A stretch of DNA of 64,000 bases from Lachnospiraceae bacterium (GCA_029067085.1 JAIEFE010000013.1:332790-396789); one strand, 5' to 3'; positions 50,758 through 60,016 are shown, counted from the first letter of the stretch. Numbers and translations: made by a program. The notes: generated from the letters alone by a model not told the origin.

Positions 50758-51549
50758 CTAAACGATCACCTTCTTCGGGCACTTCTCCTTACACGTTCCG
50801 CAGCCGGTACATTTCTCCTGATCAATGATCGCGTGGAAATCCTCGATCACGATCGCATCTGCCGGGCAGTTTTTCTTACAAAGCTGGCAGGCGATACATC
50901 CCACGTCACAGGCCTTCATGGTCACCGGCCCCTTCTCTCTGGAGCTGCAGGCCACAACATGCTTTGCATCATAAGGAATCAACTCGATCAGGTGTTTCGG
51001 GCAGGCTGCCACACATTTGCCGCAGGCCTTGCAGGCCTCCTTATCCACCACAGCCACCCCGTCTACCACATGAATCGCATCAAACGGACAAGCCTTTACG
51101 CAATTTCCAAAGCCGAGACAGCCGTCGTTACAGGTTTTCGGACCGCCGCCCGGCACAAAGGCCGTCATGGCACAATCCGCAACACCTGTATAGTCATAAT
51201 CCACACGGGAACGCTCTTTGTCGCCACGACACTTCACAAAAGCAACCCTCCGCACGCTCTCGCCGGCCTCCACGCCCATGATCTGCGCCACCTGAGTACC
51301 TACCTTCTCACCGCCCACAGGGCAGGCGTTTGCCGGTGCCTCACCCTTTACGATCGCAGCCGCCAGACCGGAACAGCCCGCATAGCCACAGCCGCCGCAG
51401 TTATTTCCGGGAAGGACGCCCAGAATGGCCTCCTCCCTCTCGTCCACATCTACTTTGAATTTAATGCCGGCCACACCGAGGAACAGCCCCACAAACAGAC
51501 CTACCGCTCCCACGATTCCCGTAGCCATTAAAATTCCTGTTATATCCAT
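50758..51549 (-). CDS. rnfB: Rnf complex subunit B (ferredoxin-type iron-sulfur protein)
   Basis: A 263-residue subunit that takes electrons from reduced ferredoxin. An N-terminal membrane helix (GILMATGIVGAVGLFVGLFLG) is followed by the Fe-S domain with GNNCGGCGYAGC and C-rich clusters: CVKACPFDAIHV, CGKCVAACPKHLIEL, CQLCKKNCPADAIVI, CTGCGTCKEKCPKKVIV. The ATG at 51549 lies after GGAGGTAAAT. It is the last rnf gene; the kinase of the phosphorylation cluster starts 20 bases further. Confidence 0.95.
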   Translation of the reverse strand: MDITGILMATGIVGAVGLFVGLFLGVAGIKFKVDVDEREEAILGVLPGNNCGGCGYAGCSGLAAAIVKGEAPANACPVGGEKVGTQVAQIMGVEAGESVRRVAFVKCRGDKERSRVDYDYTGVADCAMTAFVPGGGPKTCNDGCLGFGNCVKACPFDAIHVVDGVAVVDKEACKACGKCVAACPKHLIELIPYDAKHVVACSSREKGPVTMKACDVGCIACQLCKKNCPADAIVIEDFHAIIDQEKCTGCGTCKEKCPKKVIV

Positions 51550-51592
51550 ATTTACCTCCATATCTCAAAGCCACACGGAACTTCTCACATTG

Positions 51593-52171
51593 TCAGAGTA
51601 ATCCGGAAAATCCACAGAATGCGATTGCCATCAGTCCAGCCGTCACGAGCACGATGGGCATACCCCGGAAGGACTCCGGTATATCATTGTATGTCAATTT
51701 TTCCCGGATTCCCGCAAGGATCACGATGGAGATCGTGAAACCGACCGCCGTTGCAAATCCGTTGACTATGCCGGTCAGTATTCCGTAACTCTTCTGTACA
51801 TTGGTCAGGGCCACACCCAGCACAGCGCAGTTCGTTGTGATCAGGGGCAGATACACACCCAGAGACTGATACAGTCCCGGAATAAATTTCTTTAGGAACA
51901 TCTCCACAAACTGCACCAAGGCCGCAATGACCAGGATAAACACGATGGTCTGTAAATAAGCGATATGAAAAGGCAACAGAATAAACTGATAGATCGCTCC
52001 CGCAACCGCCGATGCCAGCGTTATGACAAAGATAACCGCCACTCCCATTCCTGTTGCCGTCTCTGTCTTCTTGGAGACACCCAGGAAGGGACACAGACCA
52101 AGGAACTGACTTAACACCACATTATTCACCAGAGAGGATGCAATCAATATCACCAATAACTCTTTCATCAT
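51593..52171 (-). CDS. rnfA: Rnf complex subunit A
   Basis: A 192-residue membrane protein with six helices and motifs NNVVLSQFLGLCPFLGVSK and GVYLPLITTNCAVLGVAL (each with a conserved Cys that ligates a cluster between RnfA and RnfE in the membrane). ATG follows the rnfE stop after one base. Confidence 0.95.
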   Translation of the reverse strand: MMKELLVILIASSLVNNVVLSQFLGLCPFLGVSKKTETATGMGVAVIFVITLASAVAGAIYQFILLPFHIAYLQTIVFILVIAALVQFVEMFLKKFIPGLYQSLGVYLPLITTNCAVLGVALTNVQKSYGILTGIVNGFATAVGFTISIVILAGIREKLTYNDIPESFRGMPIVLVTAGLMAIAFCGFSGLL

Positions 52172-52172
52172 T

Positions 52173-52916
52173 CTACTTCTCCTCCTCTCTCGCTTGTTCT
52201 TTTCTTTCGTCGATCAAACGCTTTGTGCAGCCCGTATCGCCGCAGTTCATGCAGTCGCTGTTACAACCTGACTGAATCTTTGACATATCCTTTCCTTTTC
52301 GCTCACCGATGATCTTCACCTTGTTCTGAATCGCAGTTAAAACCGCCAACACGAAGAACGCACCGGGTGCCATGATAAAGATGCTGACCGGAACAAAACT
52401 GTCCGGCATCACATGAATACCGAATATTTCACCCGCGCCCAGAAGCTCTCTCACCGCACCGATACAGGTAAGTGCCACGGAAAACCCAAGTCCCATGCCG
52501 ATGCCGTCAAACAGGGACGGAATCACGGGATTTTTGTAAGCATACGCCTCCGCGCGCCCGAGAATGATACAGTTAACCACGATCAGCGGGATGTAAATGC
52601 CGAGCGCGTCATAGAGAAAGGGAATAAAACCCTGTAACAACAGCTCTACCATCGTCACAAAAGAGGCAATGATCACGATGAATGCCGGAATTCTCACCTT
52701 ATCCGGAATAATACCTCGAAGTAAGGAGATAAATACATTGCTCAAAGCCAGCACTACCATGGTAGTCAGACCCATGCCCAAACCGTTGATCGCCGAGGTT
52801 GTTACCGCCAGCGTAGGGCACATACCAAGCATCAGAACGAAGGTAGGATTCTCCTTCACAATACCGTTCAGCAGCCGCTCTGCTACAGGATTTTTCTTTT
52901 CATTGCTCTGGCTCAT
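52173..52916 (-). CDS. rnfE: Rnf complex subunit E
   Basis: A 247-residue membrane protein paralogous to RnfA. Motifs are LGMCPTLAVTTSAINGLGMG and GIYIPLIVVNCIILGRAEAY with the paired membrane Cys. The C-terminal tail (SGCNSDCMNCGDTGCTKR) adds a Cys cluster not found in all RnfE proteins. Start overlaps the rnfG stop (ATGA). Confidence 0.95.
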   Translation of the reverse strand: MSQSNEKKNPVAERLLNGIVKENPTFVLMLGMCPTLAVTTSAINGLGMGLTTMVVLALSNVFISLLRGIIPDKVRIPAFIVIIASFVTMVELLLQGFIPFLYDALGIYIPLIVVNCIILGRAEAYAYKNPVIPSLFDGIGMGLGFSVALTCIGAVRELLGAGEIFGIHVMPDSFVPVSIFIMAPGAFFVLAVLTAIQNKVKIIGERKGKDMSKIQSGCNSDCMNCGDTGCTKRLIDERKEQAREEEK

Positions 52917-53521
52917 TGTCCGCCACCTCCTCCCAAGACTGTGCGGAAATAGTATAACCCTGCATTGACTCCATTGGTCACTGCGTTGGTTGTAATGGTC
53001 GCGCCGGAGATTGCGTCAATCTGGTTCTCCGCCGCTGCACCGCCGCCCTTCACATACTCAAAAGATTCCGCGTTCTTACCGGCAAACTGCGGCTTCAGCA
53101 CATCTTCTGCCTGCATACCAAGACCCGCCGTCTCGGAGATAGCGAGAATTGACATGCCGTTTAAAGTTCCGTCCAAACGTACGCCGATGGAAAACTGAAT
53201 GTCTCCGCCGTACCCCTCCTTCGTCGTTACCGTAATCACATAGCCAAGCAGTTCCCCGGAAGCGTCCTTCGCTTCCATCACTTCATCGATGCTCTCCTGC
53301 GAAAAGCCCTCGCTGCTCCATGCAGAAGCATCCATGGACTCTACGCCTATCATGCCGAACGAGACCGCGTCTGCAAACACCTCCTGACACGCCGCCTCCT
53401 TCGCCAGCTGTTCCTGTTTTGCAATGGGATTTTTCGTAACCTGATAGACCACCCCTAAAAGGAGGCCTGCGATGACTGTAATCGCCAGTAGAATCCCCGT
53501 ATTTTTCATCATCTCTTTCAT
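52913..53521 (-). CDS. rnfG: Rnf complex subunit G (FMN-binding)
   Basis: A 202-residue subunit with one N-terminal membrane helix (ILLAITVIAGLLLGVVYQV) and an external FMN-binding domain. The covalent FMN site is the Thr in DAISGATITTNAV near residue 175. TAGLGMQAED is the other family motif. An ApbE transferase at 32265 is a good candidate for attaching the FMN. Start overlaps the rnfD stop (ATGA). Confidence 0.95.
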   Translation of the reverse strand: MKEMMKNTGILLAITVIAGLLLGVVYQVTKNPIAKQEQLAKEAACQEVFADAVSFGMIGVESMDASAWSSEGFSQESIDEVMEAKDASGELLGYVITVTTKEGYGGDIQFSIGVRLDGTLNGMSILAISETAGLGMQAEDVLKPQFAGKNAESFEYVKGGGAAAENQIDAISGATITTNAVTNGVNAGLYYFRTVLGGGGGQ

Positions 53522-54450
53522 GCCTTCTCTCCTCCTTTCCCGAATGCCTTCGGAAGAGTCGCCTTCTCGATCAGAGGCACCAGAAGGTTACCAATGATGA
53601 TGGCGTAAGACACGCCCTCCGCAGAGGGGCCGAAAATGCGGAAGATTCCCGTCAAAATACCTAACAGCACACCGTACACATACTGCCCCCGTTTCGTAAT
53701 GGGTCTGGTCACATAGTCCGTCGCCATAAAGAACGCTCCCAGCATCAGGCCTCCGCCCGAAAGATGAGCTGATATGTAAGGCCAGTTAAATCCTCTGCCG
53801 CCAAACAACGTCACAAAGACTGCCAGTGTAACGATATAAGTACCCGGAATCCGCAGGTCAATAATCCCAAACAGAATCAAAATACAGGCGCCGACCACAA
53901 TGGCAATCATGGAAGTCTCACCGATGGTGCCCGCCGTACGGCCGATCACCATATCCAGTATGTTGACCCCCTCTCCGCTTTTTAAGCTTGCCAGAGGCGT
54001 CGCTCCCGTGTAGGCGTCACAGTCAAAATTCGTCATAATGGAGGTGAAGGAGATCAGAAGAAAGCAGCGTGCACCCAAAGCCGGGTTCATAAAATTCTGC
54101 CCCAGACCGCCAAAGAGCATCTTCACCACCAGAATCGCAAATACGCCGCCCACCGCGCCGATCCACCAGGGTGCGGAGACCGGCAGGTTCAGCGCCAGAA
54201 GCAGCCCTGTCACTACCGCGGAATAATCACCCACTGTCACTTTTTTCTTACAGATCGTCTCAAACAAAAATTCCGTGATCACCGTGGATGCCACTGTCAC
54301 TAAAATCAGAACAAGCGCCTTCGGCCCGAAGTTATAGATACCAAATCCTGCCGCAGGAAGAAGGGCGATCACCACGGTAAGCATGATGCTCGCAGTGGTG
54401 GACTTCGATCTGACATGAGGATTGGATGAAACCTTCATTAATTCATTCAT
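53518..54450 (-). CDS. rnfD: Rnf complex subunit D
   Basis: A 310-residue membrane subunit with about nine helices and a covalent-FMN motif, DAYTGATPLASLKSG. Other motifs are LLLALNLPVSAPWWIGAVGG, GGLGQNFMNPALGARCFLL and GGLMLGAFFMATDYVTRP. It is part of the Na+ or H+ translocating path. Upstream AAAGGAGCATAGAC is a little far from the ATG. Confidence 0.95.
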   Translation of the reverse strand: MNELMKVSSNPHVRSKSTTASIMLTVVIALLPAAGFGIYNFGPKALVLILVTVASTVITEFLFETICKKKVTVGDYSAVVTGLLLALNLPVSAPWWIGAVGGVFAILVVKMLFGGLGQNFMNPALGARCFLLISFTSIMTNFDCDAYTGATPLASLKSGEGVNILDMVIGRTAGTIGETSMIAIVVGACILILFGIIDLRIPGTYIVTLAVFVTLFGGRGFNWPYISAHLSGGGLMLGAFFMATDYVTRPITKRGQYVYGVLLGILTGIFRIFGPSAEGVSYAIIIGNLLVPLIEKATLPKAFGKGGEKA

Positions 54451-54520
54451 CTCTACAGTCTATGCTCCTTTCTCCGTAACTTTTCAGTCCTTTTACAGTT
54501 CTGAATCGTTACTTTGTCTT

Positions 54521-55837
54521 TTATTTTTTCTTCTTTGCAAGTTGCAGCTTGCGCATGGATTTGATGTTCTGTGTCAGATGTCTCTTCGCCGGACAGACAT
54601 AGCTGCAGCAGCCACACTCGCAGCACTCCATGCCATTGTTTGCAAGAAAAGTCTCCTCATCGCCGTGAGCCGCCGCAACCGCCAACAGTTTGGGCACAAT
54701 GCGCCCCGGACAGACCTCTACGCAACGGCCGCAGTTGATGCAGGCAGACGGCTCCATGGCAGACACCTCATCCTTCGTCAGGCAAAGAAGCGCCGAAGCC
54801 GTCTTTGTGGTAGGAACATCCAGATCATAAAGTGCAAAGCCCATCATCGGTCCGCCGGAGACGATCTTTTCGGGATCCTGTTTGAAACCGCCCGCCTCCT
54901 CCACCAGCTCATGATAGTTCGTTCCGATCCGCACAATGAAATTTCGTGGGTCTGCGATCGCATCACCGGTCACAGTGACAATGCGGTTCATCAGGGGTTT
55001 CCCCTCGATCACGGCATGATAGATAGCCACCACCGTATCCACATTATTGACCACACAGCCCGCGTCCGCAGGGAGCATGGAGGAATTGATGGCCCGCCCC
55101 GTAGCCGCGTAAATAATCTGCCGCTCCGCGCCCTGCGGGTACTTGGTTTTTAACTCCTTCACGCTGATACGCGGTTCATCCTTCGTCAACTTCTTTAAAA
55201 TCTCAATACAATCCGGCTTATTATCCTCGACCGCCAGAATTCCTCTTGCGTTCTCAAACAGCTTAAGGGAAACCTTTAATCCCCCTACAAGCTTCTCCGG
55301 CTCTTCTATCATCCTGCGGTAGTCCGAGGTCAGATATGGCTCACACTCGGCACAGTTTGCAATCACGTAATCAATCTTTTCAGGCTCCTTTGGAGAAAGT
55401 TTCACATGAGTCGGAAAGCCCGCACCTCCCATACCCACAATACCGGCTTCCTGCACATACCCGATGATCTCCTCTCTTGTCATTTCCTCAAGAGGCTTAC
55501 GTTTCGGATATTCCACCTCCTCATAGAGTCCGTCATTTTCCAAAACAATGCTCATCACGCTGTCGCCCGTAACTACACGTCTCGGCTCGATCGCCTTCAC
55601 CGTACCTGAGACCGTAGCATAAATGGGTGCAGACACAAAACCGCCCGCTTCCGCAATCTTCTGCCCTGTCAGAACCCGATCGCCCTTCTCTACGATCGGT
55701 TTGGCAGGCGCACCGATATGCTGGGACAGCGGGTACACCAGATCCCCCTTTGGCAGCACAGCTTTGATCGGCTTATCCTTCGACAGGTCCTTACCGTCAT
55801 AAGGATGTATGCCGCCGTTAAACGTTCGTTTTGCCAT
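54521..55837 (-). CDS. rnfC: Rnf complex subunit C (NADH dehydrogenase-like)
   Basis: A 438-residue subunit that binds NADH/FMN and two 4Fe-4S clusters. Motifs are GGIHPYDGKDLSKDKPIK, GIVGMGGAGFPTHVKL, YVIANCAECEPYLTSDYR and the two Cys clusters CINCGRCVEVCPGRIVPKL and CCECGCCSYVCPAKRHLTQ. It heads the operon (C-D-G-E-A-B, the clostridial order). AAAGGAGCAGGGTTACAGGT precedes the ATG. The region upstream (55838-56023) is the divergent promoter region with yprB; AT-rich, no clear single promoter. Confidence 0.96.
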   Translation of the reverse strand: MAKRTFNGGIHPYDGKDLSKDKPIKAVLPKGDLVYPLSQHIGAPAKPIVEKGDRVLTGQKIAEAGGFVSAPIYATVSGTVKAIEPRRVVTGDSVMSIVLENDGLYEEVEYPKRKPLEEMTREEIIGYVQEAGIVGMGGAGFPTHVKLSPKEPEKIDYVIANCAECEPYLTSDYRRMIEEPEKLVGGLKVSLKLFENARGILAVEDNKPDCIEILKKLTKDEPRISVKELKTKYPQGAERQIIYAATGRAINSSMLPADAGCVVNNVDTVVAIYHAVIEGKPLMNRIVTVTGDAIADPRNFIVRIGTNYHELVEEAGGFKQDPEKIVSGGPMMGFALYDLDVPTTKTASALLCLTKDEVSAMEPSACINCGRCVEVCPGRIVPKLLAVAAAHGDEETFLANNGMECCECGCCSYVCPAKRHLTQNIKSMRKLQLAKKKK

Positions 55838-56023
55838 ACCTGTAACCCTGCTCCTTTCGCATAAAACTCACACCGTCCCAAACATCGCCCGCGTACCGTA
55901 CGGCGATATTGGAACCGCTATAATAAATATACTATTTTTCGACGGAAAAAACTACTGCTAATTCAAAAAATATGATAATATATACGCGAAGGCAATAAGC
56001 AAATATTTATGCGGAGGAAATAC

Positions 56024-57127
56024 ATGCAGGTTATAAATCAAACTATAAAATCTTTCACGATCGGCTACCCGCTGGAACGGATCGCTCCCATAGAAAATTT
56101 CCTGTTTGTGGATATAGAGACCACGGGCTTCACCGCAAAAAGTTCCTCCCTCTATCTGATCGGTACTGCCTTCTTTGCGGAGGGAAACTGGCAGATCAGA
56201 CAGTGGTTTGCAGAAAATCCGATGGAGGAAGCAGCGCTCCTGGACGATTTTTTTGCCTTTGCCGCCTCTTATACACATCTGATCCACTTTAACGGCAATA
56301 ATTTTGATCTCCCTTATCTTCTCCAGAAATGTGCGCAGTATAAAAGACCGCACGGTTTCGATGATCATGAGGGAATCGACCTGTACAAGCGTCTCTCTCC
56401 CTATAAAGCCTTCCTGCATGTTCCAAACTGCAAGCAAAAAACTCTGGAGACGCTTCTCGGCATTCAAAGGGAAGACCGCTATCACGGCGGCGAATTGATC
56501 GAAGTGTACCGGCAATATGTACAAACTCCAACTGAGGAAGGAAAAGCACTCCTGCTTTTACACAACCGAGACGATATGCAGGGAATGCTGCAGCTTTTAC
56601 CCCTTCTCGCCATATATGACCTGTTCAATGGAGATATCCGGGCAAAGAAGGTACAGGCGCAGCATTATATTGACTATCACGGTCAAGACAGACAAGAGCT
56701 TCTGATGAGACTGGCTCTGTCCACGCCCCTGCCCTTTTCCCTCTCCGACTTTTCAAACGGCTGCTATTTCAGCGGCGAAAAGGATGTCGGTATCCTAAAG
56801 GTTCCTCTCTACGAAGAAGAAATGAAATATTTCTACGCAAATTACAGAGATTACTATTATCTGCCAAGTGAGGATATCGCTCTCCATAAATCGGTCTCAG
56901 GCTTCGTGGACAAGGCCCACCGAGTTCAGGCCTCCGCCTCCAACTGCTACACCCGCAAATATGGCCTCTTCTTACCACAGTGGGATATTCTGGTAGAACC
57001 CTTCTTCAAACGGGATTACAAAGGCAGTGAGCTCTTCTTTGAGCTCACAGAGGAACGAAAGACTGACCGGGATCTTTTCTCCTCCTATGCCGCCTATCTG
57101 CTCGGTAAGATGGCCAAAACGTATTAA
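56024..57127 (+). CDS. YprB-type RNase H-like exonuclease
   Basis: A 367-residue protein with an N-terminal DEDD-type 3'-5' exonuclease domain: FLFVDIETTGFTAKSSS (Asp, Glu), LIHFNGNNFDLPYL (Asp), IDLYKRLSPY and YHGGELIEVYRQY with LLLHNRDDMQGML (last Asp). The C-terminal half is of unknown function. It belongs to the YprB/ribonuclease H-like family, presumed to act on DNA. ATG at 56024 follows GCGGAGGAAATAC. Divergent from rnfC. Confidence 0.86.
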   Translation: MQVINQTIKSFTIGYPLERIAPIENFLFVDIETTGFTAKSSSLYLIGTAFFAEGNWQIRQWFAENPMEEAALLDDFFAFAASYTHLIHFNGNNFDLPYLLQKCAQYKRPHGFDDHEGIDLYKRLSPYKAFLHVPNCKQKTLETLLGIQREDRYHGGELIEVYRQYVQTPTEEGKALLLLHNRDDMQGMLQLLPLLAIYDLFNGDIRAKKVQAQHYIDYHGQDRQELLMRLALSTPLPFSLSDFSNGCYFSGEKDVGILKVPLYEEEMKYFYANYRDYYYLPSEDIALHKSVSGFVDKAHRVQASASNCYTRKYGLFLPQWDILVEPFFKRDYKGSELFFELTEERKTDRDLFSSYAAYLLGKMAKTY

Positions 57128-57128
57128 C

Positions 57129-57160
57129 AAAAAGGCAGCGGTCTTCCGCTGCCTTTAAAA
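57129..57160. terminator. Bidirectional terminator
   Basis: AAAGGCAGCGG and CCGCTGCCTTT form a perfect stem around TCTT, with A- and T-rich flanks. It can serve the yprB-type gene and the convergent cheR gene. Confidence 0.85.
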
Positions 57161-57195
57161 TGTTATATACTATTTCGTATCAAATCATTTTCAAC

Positions 57196-57972
57196 CTACA
57201 TTGGTCTCTGATAGAAGAAGGAATTTTTCCGATCAAATCCCACATCCTTGTAATTGATGATCTGCTCGGTGCTGCCGATAAACAGATATCCGCCCGGCTT
57301 TAAGCTTTTCTGGAATTTGCGGAAAACCTCGTCTTTAGCTTCCTCCGTAAAATAGATCAGTACATTTCGGCACACGATCAGATGGAAATCCGTAACATAG
57401 TTGTCCTTCAGGAGATTGTGTTCCTTAAATTCCACTCTGGATTTAATCTCATCGGAAATCTGGTAAGATGGCCCGATCTGGGTAAAAAACTTTTTCCGCA
57501 GATCCATAGGTACACCTGTAATACTCTTCTCCCCATAGAGTCCCGTCTTCGCCTTCGCAATGACCTGCTTATCGAGATCAGTGGCGTAAATCTTAATCTG
57601 ATTCAGAGGCAGATGTCTGGAGAGCGCCATCACCAGAGAATAGGGTTCATCCCCCGTAGAGCAGGCAGCGCTCCATATCTTTAAGTTCTTCCCAAAGCGA
57701 TTGATCAGATCCGGAAAAACCTCCTTGTCCAGAAGCTGCCATTGATCCACATTTCTGTAAAACTCTGACACATTGATCGTAAGATAATTAACAAACTCCT
57801 CAAATTTCGCTTTATCGGTTTTCAGAGCCGCAACATAGTTTTCGTATCCTACAATCTTGTTCTTGGCGATCAGCGTGTCGATCCGGCGCTTCATTTGTTT
57901 TTCTTTGTAAGCGTTCAAGTCAATCTTGGTAAGGTCGAAAACTGCCTTCTTAAAGTATTCGTAGTCATACAT
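57196..57972 (-). CDS. cheR: CheR-type protein-glutamate methyltransferase
   Basis: A 258-residue SAM-dependent methyltransferase of chemoreceptors. The N-terminal helical domain (IDLNAYKEKQMKRRIDTLI) and the SAM domain (IWSAACSTGDEPYSLVMAL, IYATDLDKQVIAKAKTGLY, DFHLIVCRNVLIYFTEEA, PGGYLFIGSTEQI) are all present. ATG at 57972 is preferred by the GGGGAG four bases before it. It lies 45 bases after rpsA and has no other chemotaxis gene near. It could also serve a non-chemotaxis system. Confidence 0.91.
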   Translation of the reverse strand: MYDYEYFKKAVFDLTKIDLNAYKEKQMKRRIDTLIAKNKIVGYENYVAALKTDKAKFEEFVNYLTINVSEFYRNVDQWQLLDKEVFPDLINRFGKNLKIWSAACSTGDEPYSLVMALSRHLPLNQIKIYATDLDKQVIAKAKTGLYGEKSITGVPMDLRKKFFTQIGPSYQISDEIKSRVEFKEHNLLKDNYVTDFHLIVCRNVLIYFTEEAKDEVFRKFQKSLKPGGYLFIGSTEQIINYKDVGFDRKNSFFYQRPM

Positions 57973-58017
57973 CATGCTCCCCACCGTCCTTATTCTTTTT
58001 TACTCCCCTTTTTCGGT

Positions 58018-59166
58018 TTAAGCTTCTGTCTCTTCGCTCTCCTCCGCGATCACTGCATCAATATCAACAGATACCACATCCGCATCAGACTCTGCCTTCT
58101 CCTCTTTCGGCTCCGGTGCGAACATCGCCTTGATGCTTAAACTGATCTTCTTGTCCGCCTCGTTGAAGTCAACGACCTTTGCCGTCACCTCCTGTCCGCT
58201 CTTTAAGACATCAGAAGGTTTGTCGATATGTTCTTTGGAAATCTGTGACACATGAAGCAGTGCGTCAATGCCGGGCTCAAGTTCAATAAATGCACCAAAA
58301 TCGGTCATGCGAGCTACCTTGCCGGTCACCTCAGTGCCGATGGCATACTTGTCCGCTGCGCCTCTCCAAGGGTTCTGGTCCTCAAACTTGAGACTGAGTG
58401 CAACTTTTGTGCCGGAGATGTCTTTGATGAGCACCTTCACCACATCGCCCACCTTAAAGACTTTCTTCGGGTTCTCCACTCTGCCCCAGGACATCTCGGA
58501 GATATGGAGCAGACCGTCGCAGCCGCCCAGATCAATGAATGCACCGAAATCGGTCACATTCTTCACCGTTCCTTCAACGGTATCACCAATCTTGATGGTC
58601 TCGAACAGTTTCTTCTGCAGCTCCGCTTTCTCTTCCATGATCAGCTGCTTTCTGTCGCCGATGTATCTTCTTCTCTTCGGATTGTACTCGCTGATGACGA
58701 ACTGAATCTCCTGACCAGCATACTTGTTCAGGTCCTTCTCGTAAGTATCGGATACGAGGCTTGCAGGAATAAAGATCCGTACTTCCTCTACCACTACACT
58801 CAAGCCGCCGTCTAATACCTGCGCCACCTTTGCAGTAAGAACCTCTCTGTTCTCATAAGCTTCCTCGATACGCTTGTTGCCTCTGTCAGCTGCAAGCCGC
58901 TTGTAGGTAAGGAGAACCTGTCCTTCGCCGTCGTTTACCTTGAGAACCTTTACCTCCATGGTGTCGCCGGGTTTTGCGACGGTCGTCAGATCTACATTGG
59001 GTTCGTTCGTATACTCGTTCCGCGTCAAAACACCGTCTGATTTGTAACCGATGTTTAAGATGATCTCTTCAGGTTTTACATCAATAACGGTACCTTCAAC
59101 AATCTCTCCTGTGTGTATTGTCTTCAAAGACTCCTCTAACATTTGTTCAAAAGTTAATTCTGACAT
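58018..59166 (-). CDS. rpsA: 30S ribosomal protein S1
   Basis: A 382-residue protein with four S1 RNA-binding domains (residues about 16-85, 100-165, 190-260, 275-345), for example GEIVEGTVIDVKPEEIILN, GDTVEGTVKNVTDFGAFID and GTEVTGKVARMTDFGAFIE. Four domains is the Firmicute form of S1. The C-terminus is acidic. GAGGAGGTTCAAAATT precedes the ATG, inside the ispH 3' end, with a 20-base overlap. Confidence 0.94.
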   Translation of the reverse strand: MSELTFEQMLEESLKTIHTGEIVEGTVIDVKPEEIILNIGYKSDGVLTRNEYTNEPNVDLTTVAKPGDTMEVKVLKVNDGEGQVLLTYKRLAADRGNKRIEEAYENREVLTAKVAQVLDGGLSVVVEEVRIFIPASLVSDTYEKDLNKYAGQEIQFVISEYNPKRRRYIGDRKQLIMEEKAELQKKLFETIKIGDTVEGTVKNVTDFGAFIDLGGCDGLLHISEMSWGRVENPKKVFKVGDVVKVLIKDISGTKVALSLKFEDQNPWRGAADKYAIGTEVTGKVARMTDFGAFIELEPGIDALLHVSQISKEHIDKPSDVLKSGQEVTAKVVDFNEADKKISLSIKAMFAPEPKEEKAESDADVVSVDIDAVIAEESEETEA

Positions 59167-60016
59167 AATTTTGAACCTCCTCGATTATATTGTTTGGGGT
59201 CGAAGCCCCTGCTGTAATACCCACCAGTCGGACAGTTTCAGGTAACCGTAAATGCAGATCCTCGAGTGTCTGAATAAAGTAGGTCTCCTTACACTCCTGT
59301 CTGCAGATCTCATAGAGCTTTCTCGTGTTAGAACTATGATTTCCACCTATTACTATCATAACATCGACCCGGGCCGCAAGTTCCCTGGCCTCGGTCTGAC
59401 GTACTTCCGTAGCGTTACATACAGTATTCACAACACTACCATTGTAACCTTTTTTCTCAAGAATTTCAACCACATCTTGAAATTTCTTGTAGTTAAATGT
59501 CGTTTGAGAAACAATGCACAACTCTTCACCCTCTTCAGGCGTGAATTTTTCGGCTTCTTCCAATGATCCTATAATATAGGTTTTCGTGCCGGACCATCCT
59601 TTGATTCCTTCCACTTCAGGATGCCCGACATTGCCGACGATCACAATGCTCTTCCCTGCCTCGCTCTCCCGCTCTACAATAGTATGAATCCGTTTGACAA
59701 AAGGACAAGTGGCATCCGTCACTTTATATCCAAGCTCCTTGAGCCTTTCACTGACACTTCTTTCCACCCCGTGGGAGCGAATGATTACTGCTCCCCTCTC
59801 CGCTTCGGGAATCTGTTCGGCCTCCGCAAGCGAAGACAGAACATTCACACCCCGCTTCTGCAGATCGTTGACCACCACTTCATTATGTATGATCGATCCG
59901 AAGGTGTAAATCGGAAACTCATCTTCCCTTCTGTTCTCAAGCTGTTCATAGACGGTATCCACTGCCCTCTGCACACCGAAACAAAAACCGGCGTGTTCCG
60001 CTAAAATTACTTCCAT
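59147..60016 (-). CDS. ispH: 4-hydroxy-3-methylbut-2-enyl diphosphate reductase
   Basis: A 289-residue 4Fe-4S enzyme, the last step of the MEP isoprenoid pathway. The three cluster Cys lie in EHAGFCFGVQRAV, VTDATCPFV and VNTVCNATEVRQ. Other motifs are GSIIHNEVVV and GITAGASTPN. ATG follows GAGGTTAAGGG. It ends inside the rpsA start. In other Clostridia ispH and rpsA are fused in one frame; here they are separate but overlapping. Confidence 0.95.
   Translation of the reverse strand: MEVILAEHAGFCFGVQRAVDTVYEQLENRREDEFPIYTFGSIIHNEVVVNDLQKRGVNVLSSLAEAEQIPEAERGAVIIRSHGVERSVSERLKELGYKVTDATCPFVKRIHTIVERESEAGKSIVIVGNVGHPEVEGIKGWSGTKTYIIGSLEEAEKFTPEEGEELCIVSQTTFNYKKFQDVVEILEKKGYNGSVVNTVCNATEVRQTEARELAARVDVMIVIGGNHSSNTRKLYEICRQECKETYFIQTLEDLHLRLPETVRLVGITAGASTPNNIIEEVQNYVRINF

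Noticed and set aside
49442..50761. Two long plus-strand frames (49442-50098 and 50102-50761) opposite the kinase gene
   Set aside because: They are reverse-frame shadows of the kinase, which has clear kinase and zinc-ribbon motifs.
54422..55153. A 243-codon plus-strand frame opposite rnfC
   Set aside because: It is a shadow of rnfC and shows no recognisable domain.
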